Of a stretch of 7,663 bases of DNA, positions 6,382-7,663 are shown one piece after another. Made by a program: the position numbers and the translations under genes. Source of the DNA: Clostridiaceae bacterium (GTDB lineage Bacteria; Bacillota; Clostridia; Saccharofermentanales; Fastidiosipilaceae); contig JAAYZH010000176.1 of assembly GCA_012514965.1 (NCBI GenBank), forward strand, positions 1-7,663, written 5' to 3'. Under the pieces are notes generated by a model. It had not been told where the DNA came from and searched no databases. It saw only the letters and a list, made by a program, of their open reading frames with translations. The number at the start of each line of letters is the position of its first letter. Position 1 is the stretch's first letter.

Positions 6382-6735
6382 ATGGGCAATGCAAGTACCA
6401 CGTCGTTAATTAACTTAAAAACAGATAGACCCTCCACGGAAGTCGCCTTAAAGAAGCTGAAGATGGAACTAATGACTCTTCGCCGGATCGGCGTCACACG
6501 TGTGAAAATAATTCACGGCTATGGATCGACCGGTCAAGGAGGATCCATTCGCAATGCCGTTCGGGCAGAGCTGCTGGAGATGGCGCGCGATAATCGTATC
6601 AAGGCTTTTTGCCCAGGCGAGCTATTCGGACCATTTGAGAAGCCGGGCCGTCACCTCCTGGAGATTGATGCGGCCTTTCGCAATGACTCGGATTGGGCCA
6701 GAAGCAACGATGGCGTAACTTTGGTGTCGCTGTAA
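6382..6735 (+). CDS. Small stand-alone Smr-domain protein
   Basis: A 117-residue protein in a strong translation context (GGAGGG at 6371-6376, five bases before the ATG). The core VKIIHGYGSTGQGGSIRNAV at 41-60 is the HGxGxG-type motif of Smr domains, the nuclease-like domain found at the end of MutS2 and as free small proteins. Such domains act on nucleic acid in characterised cases, including in MutS2-linked ribosome rescue and mRNA cleavage. The usual N-terminal LDLHGxxxxEAL motif is only partly kept: here it is INLKTDRPSTEVALKKL, with the DLHG altered. Residues 84-117 (GPFEKPGRHLLEIDAAF, ending ARSNDGVTLVSL) complete the domain. The distance to the next gene is 41 bases on the same strand, compatible with co-transcription. 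Family is confident; the biological target is unknown. Confidence 0.75.
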   Translation: MGNASTTSLINLKTDRPSTEVALKKLKMELMTLRRIGVTRVKIIHGYGSTGQGGSIRNAVRAELLEMARDNRIKAFCPGELFGPFEKPGRHLLEIDAAFRNDSDWARSNDGVTLVSL

Positions 6736-6776
6736 GCATAATCTGATTCAATCCTAGAGAGAGACTTTACCTATTC

Positions 6777-7397
6777 ATGAGTGATTCTTCTATACCCGCG
6801 AGCAAACAAACACCGCCGGCAAACCCCTGGCTGCACTTTGTCGAGCGCTGTGAGGCCTGTACGGCTTGTTCTTTAAATCAGGAGCGCAAGCAGGCTGTGG
6901 TTTGGCGCGGCAGCGTGAAGGCAAACCTGATGATAATCGGGGAGGGCCCCGGCGAGCGAGAAGACGAAGAAGGACTGCCCTTTGTCGGACGTTCGGGTGA
7001 GCTTTTGGACACTTTGCTCGCAGCCCAGGAACTCGGCCCAGAATCGTATCACATTGCCAACGTGGTCAAATGCCGGCCGCCGAACAACCGCGAGCCATCT
7101 TTGGAAGAAGCCCGCGCCTGCCGCCCGCTGCTCAACGAACAGTTCCGTTTTGTCAGACCTCAGGTGATTCTCTTGATGGGCGGTTCAGCGTACAAGTACT
7201 TCACCGGTGATCTGGATACCGGCATCACCAAGGTCCGCGGCCGCTGGATCCAGAAAGGTTCTTACTGGATAATGCCTACCTTTCACCCAGCATATATTCT
7301 TCGTGACAGCCGCAACAAAGCTGCGCTTTGGGAAGACATGACCAAGGTGCGGGACAAGCTCGAAGAGCTCAGGCTGATCCCCCCGGTCAAAGGCTAG
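6777..7397 (+). CDS. Type-4 (Fe-S) uracil-DNA glycosylase
   Basis: A complete 206-residue protein of normal length for the family-4 uracil-DNA glycosylases, which excise uracil from DNA and start base-excision repair. Four cysteines fit the 4Fe-4S ligands: C28 and C31 (ACTAC, with another Cys at 25), C99 (NVVKC) and C115 (ARACRP), with the characteristic 16-residue spacing of the last pair. The catalytic-site loop GEGPGEREDEEGLPFVGR lies at 55-72, and HPAYILR at 170-176 matches the second active-site motif. The LMIIGEGPG and VILLMGGSA strands are of the glycosylase fold. The start ATG is supported by the conserved N-terminal cysteines a short distance in. Its ribosome binding site is weak (GAGAGAG, about 13 bases away). 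It follows the Smr gene by 41 bases, a plausible DNA-maintenance pair, and is convergent with the MATE gene. Confidence 0.93.
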   Translation: MSDSSIPASKQTPPANPWLHFVERCEACTACSLNQERKQAVVWRGSVKANLMIIGEGPGEREDEEGLPFVGRSGELLDTLLAAQELGPESYHIANVVKCRPPNNREPSLEEARACRPLLNEQFRFVRPQVILLMGGSAYKYFTGDLDTGITKVRGRWIQKGSYWIMPTFHPAYILRDSRNKAALWEDMTKVRDKLEELRLIPPVKG

Positions 7398-7465
7398 CAT
7401 TTCCTGTTCTAAAGGGAGGGGCTATCTCTGCATGAGGCAATCACTTTGGACCGGGAAATAGTTGT

Positions 7466-7663
7466 TTAACTAACCGTTTTATGTCGCAGCCACTTGCGTC
7501 CTAGCGAACGAGGCAGGAAGAATGCCCCACGCACGAACCAGTCCAGGTACATGCCAATCCAAATTCCGTGCACGCCCAGGCCAAAATACATGGTCAGGAG
7601 ATAACTGGCCCCTACGCGCATGAACCACATGGAGAGAATTGAAACCACCATTGTGTAACGCAC
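7466..7663 (-). CDS. MATE-family efflux transporter, C-terminal end only
   Basis: The minus-strand frame runs 65 codons from the right edge to a TAA at 7466-7468; the start and most of the protein lie outside the window. The stretch VRYTMVVSILSMWFMRVGASY, followed by LLTMYFGLGVHGIWIGMYLD and WFVRGAFF, is the pattern of the last membrane segments of MATE (DinF/NorM) drug or metabolite/cation antiporters of the inner membrane. A basic, soluble end (RSLGRKWLRHKTVS) follows. It is convergent with the glycosylase gene, with 68 bases between their stops; I find no clear terminator there. The substrate cannot be told. Confidence 0.8.
   Translation of the reverse strand: MRYTMVVSILSMWFMRVGASYLLTMYFGLGVHGIWIGMYLDWFVRGAFFLPRSLGRKWLRHKTVS

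Noticed and set aside
7459..7472. Inverted repeat TAGTT/AACTA at the end of the MATE gene.
   Set aside because: Only five AT-rich base pairs, overlapping the stop codon; too weak for a terminator.

Overview
The window looks like chromosomal DNA of a low-to-mid GC Firmicute, most likely a clostridial-class (Bacillota) gut or digester anaerobe. This rests on the gene families present (a DUF815 ATPase, an Asp23/Gls24 domain, a probable DUF6062 Cys-rich protein, the tagaturonate epimerase UxaE, a stand-alone Smr protein, a MATE exporter), on strong AGGAGG-type ribosome binding sites, on GTG and TTG starts, and on TATAAT-type promoters. The genus cannot be fixed from the sequence. I see no phage, insertion sequence, CRISPR array, tRNA or rRNA.

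Left part (1-1244): a DUF815-family AAA-type ATPase reads leftward and runs off the left edge. It is divergent from a rightward group. A 192-base divergent spacer carries an extended -10 promoter for the ATPase and a probable -10 box plus a small hairpin ahead of yebC.

Centre (1245-4481): four closely packed same-strand genes form a probable operon. They are yebC (YebC/PmpR/TACO1 family), a 430-residue protein that joins a P-loop NTPase domain to a C-terminal Asp23/Gls24 domain, a 250-residue protein with a duplicated CxxC...GFCxxH cysteine/histidine module (probably DUF6062), and a small DsrE/YedF-C-like protein whose expected CxxC is gone. The spacings are 39 and 10 bases and then a 4-base overlap. 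This trio behind yebC is the least understood and most interesting part of the window; its function is not established.

Right part (4482-7663): uxaE, the D-tagaturonate/D-fructuronate epimerase of hexuronate catabolism, follows a short spacer with an imperfect palindrome. It ends at a strong 14-bp hairpin. A 345-base gap holds a good sigma-A promoter with a leader of about 190 bases before a small Smr-domain protein. That gene is followed by a type-4 Fe-S uracil-DNA glycosylase; the two may form a DNA-maintenance pair. The right edge holds the C-terminal end of a leftward MATE-family transporter, convergent with the glycosylase.
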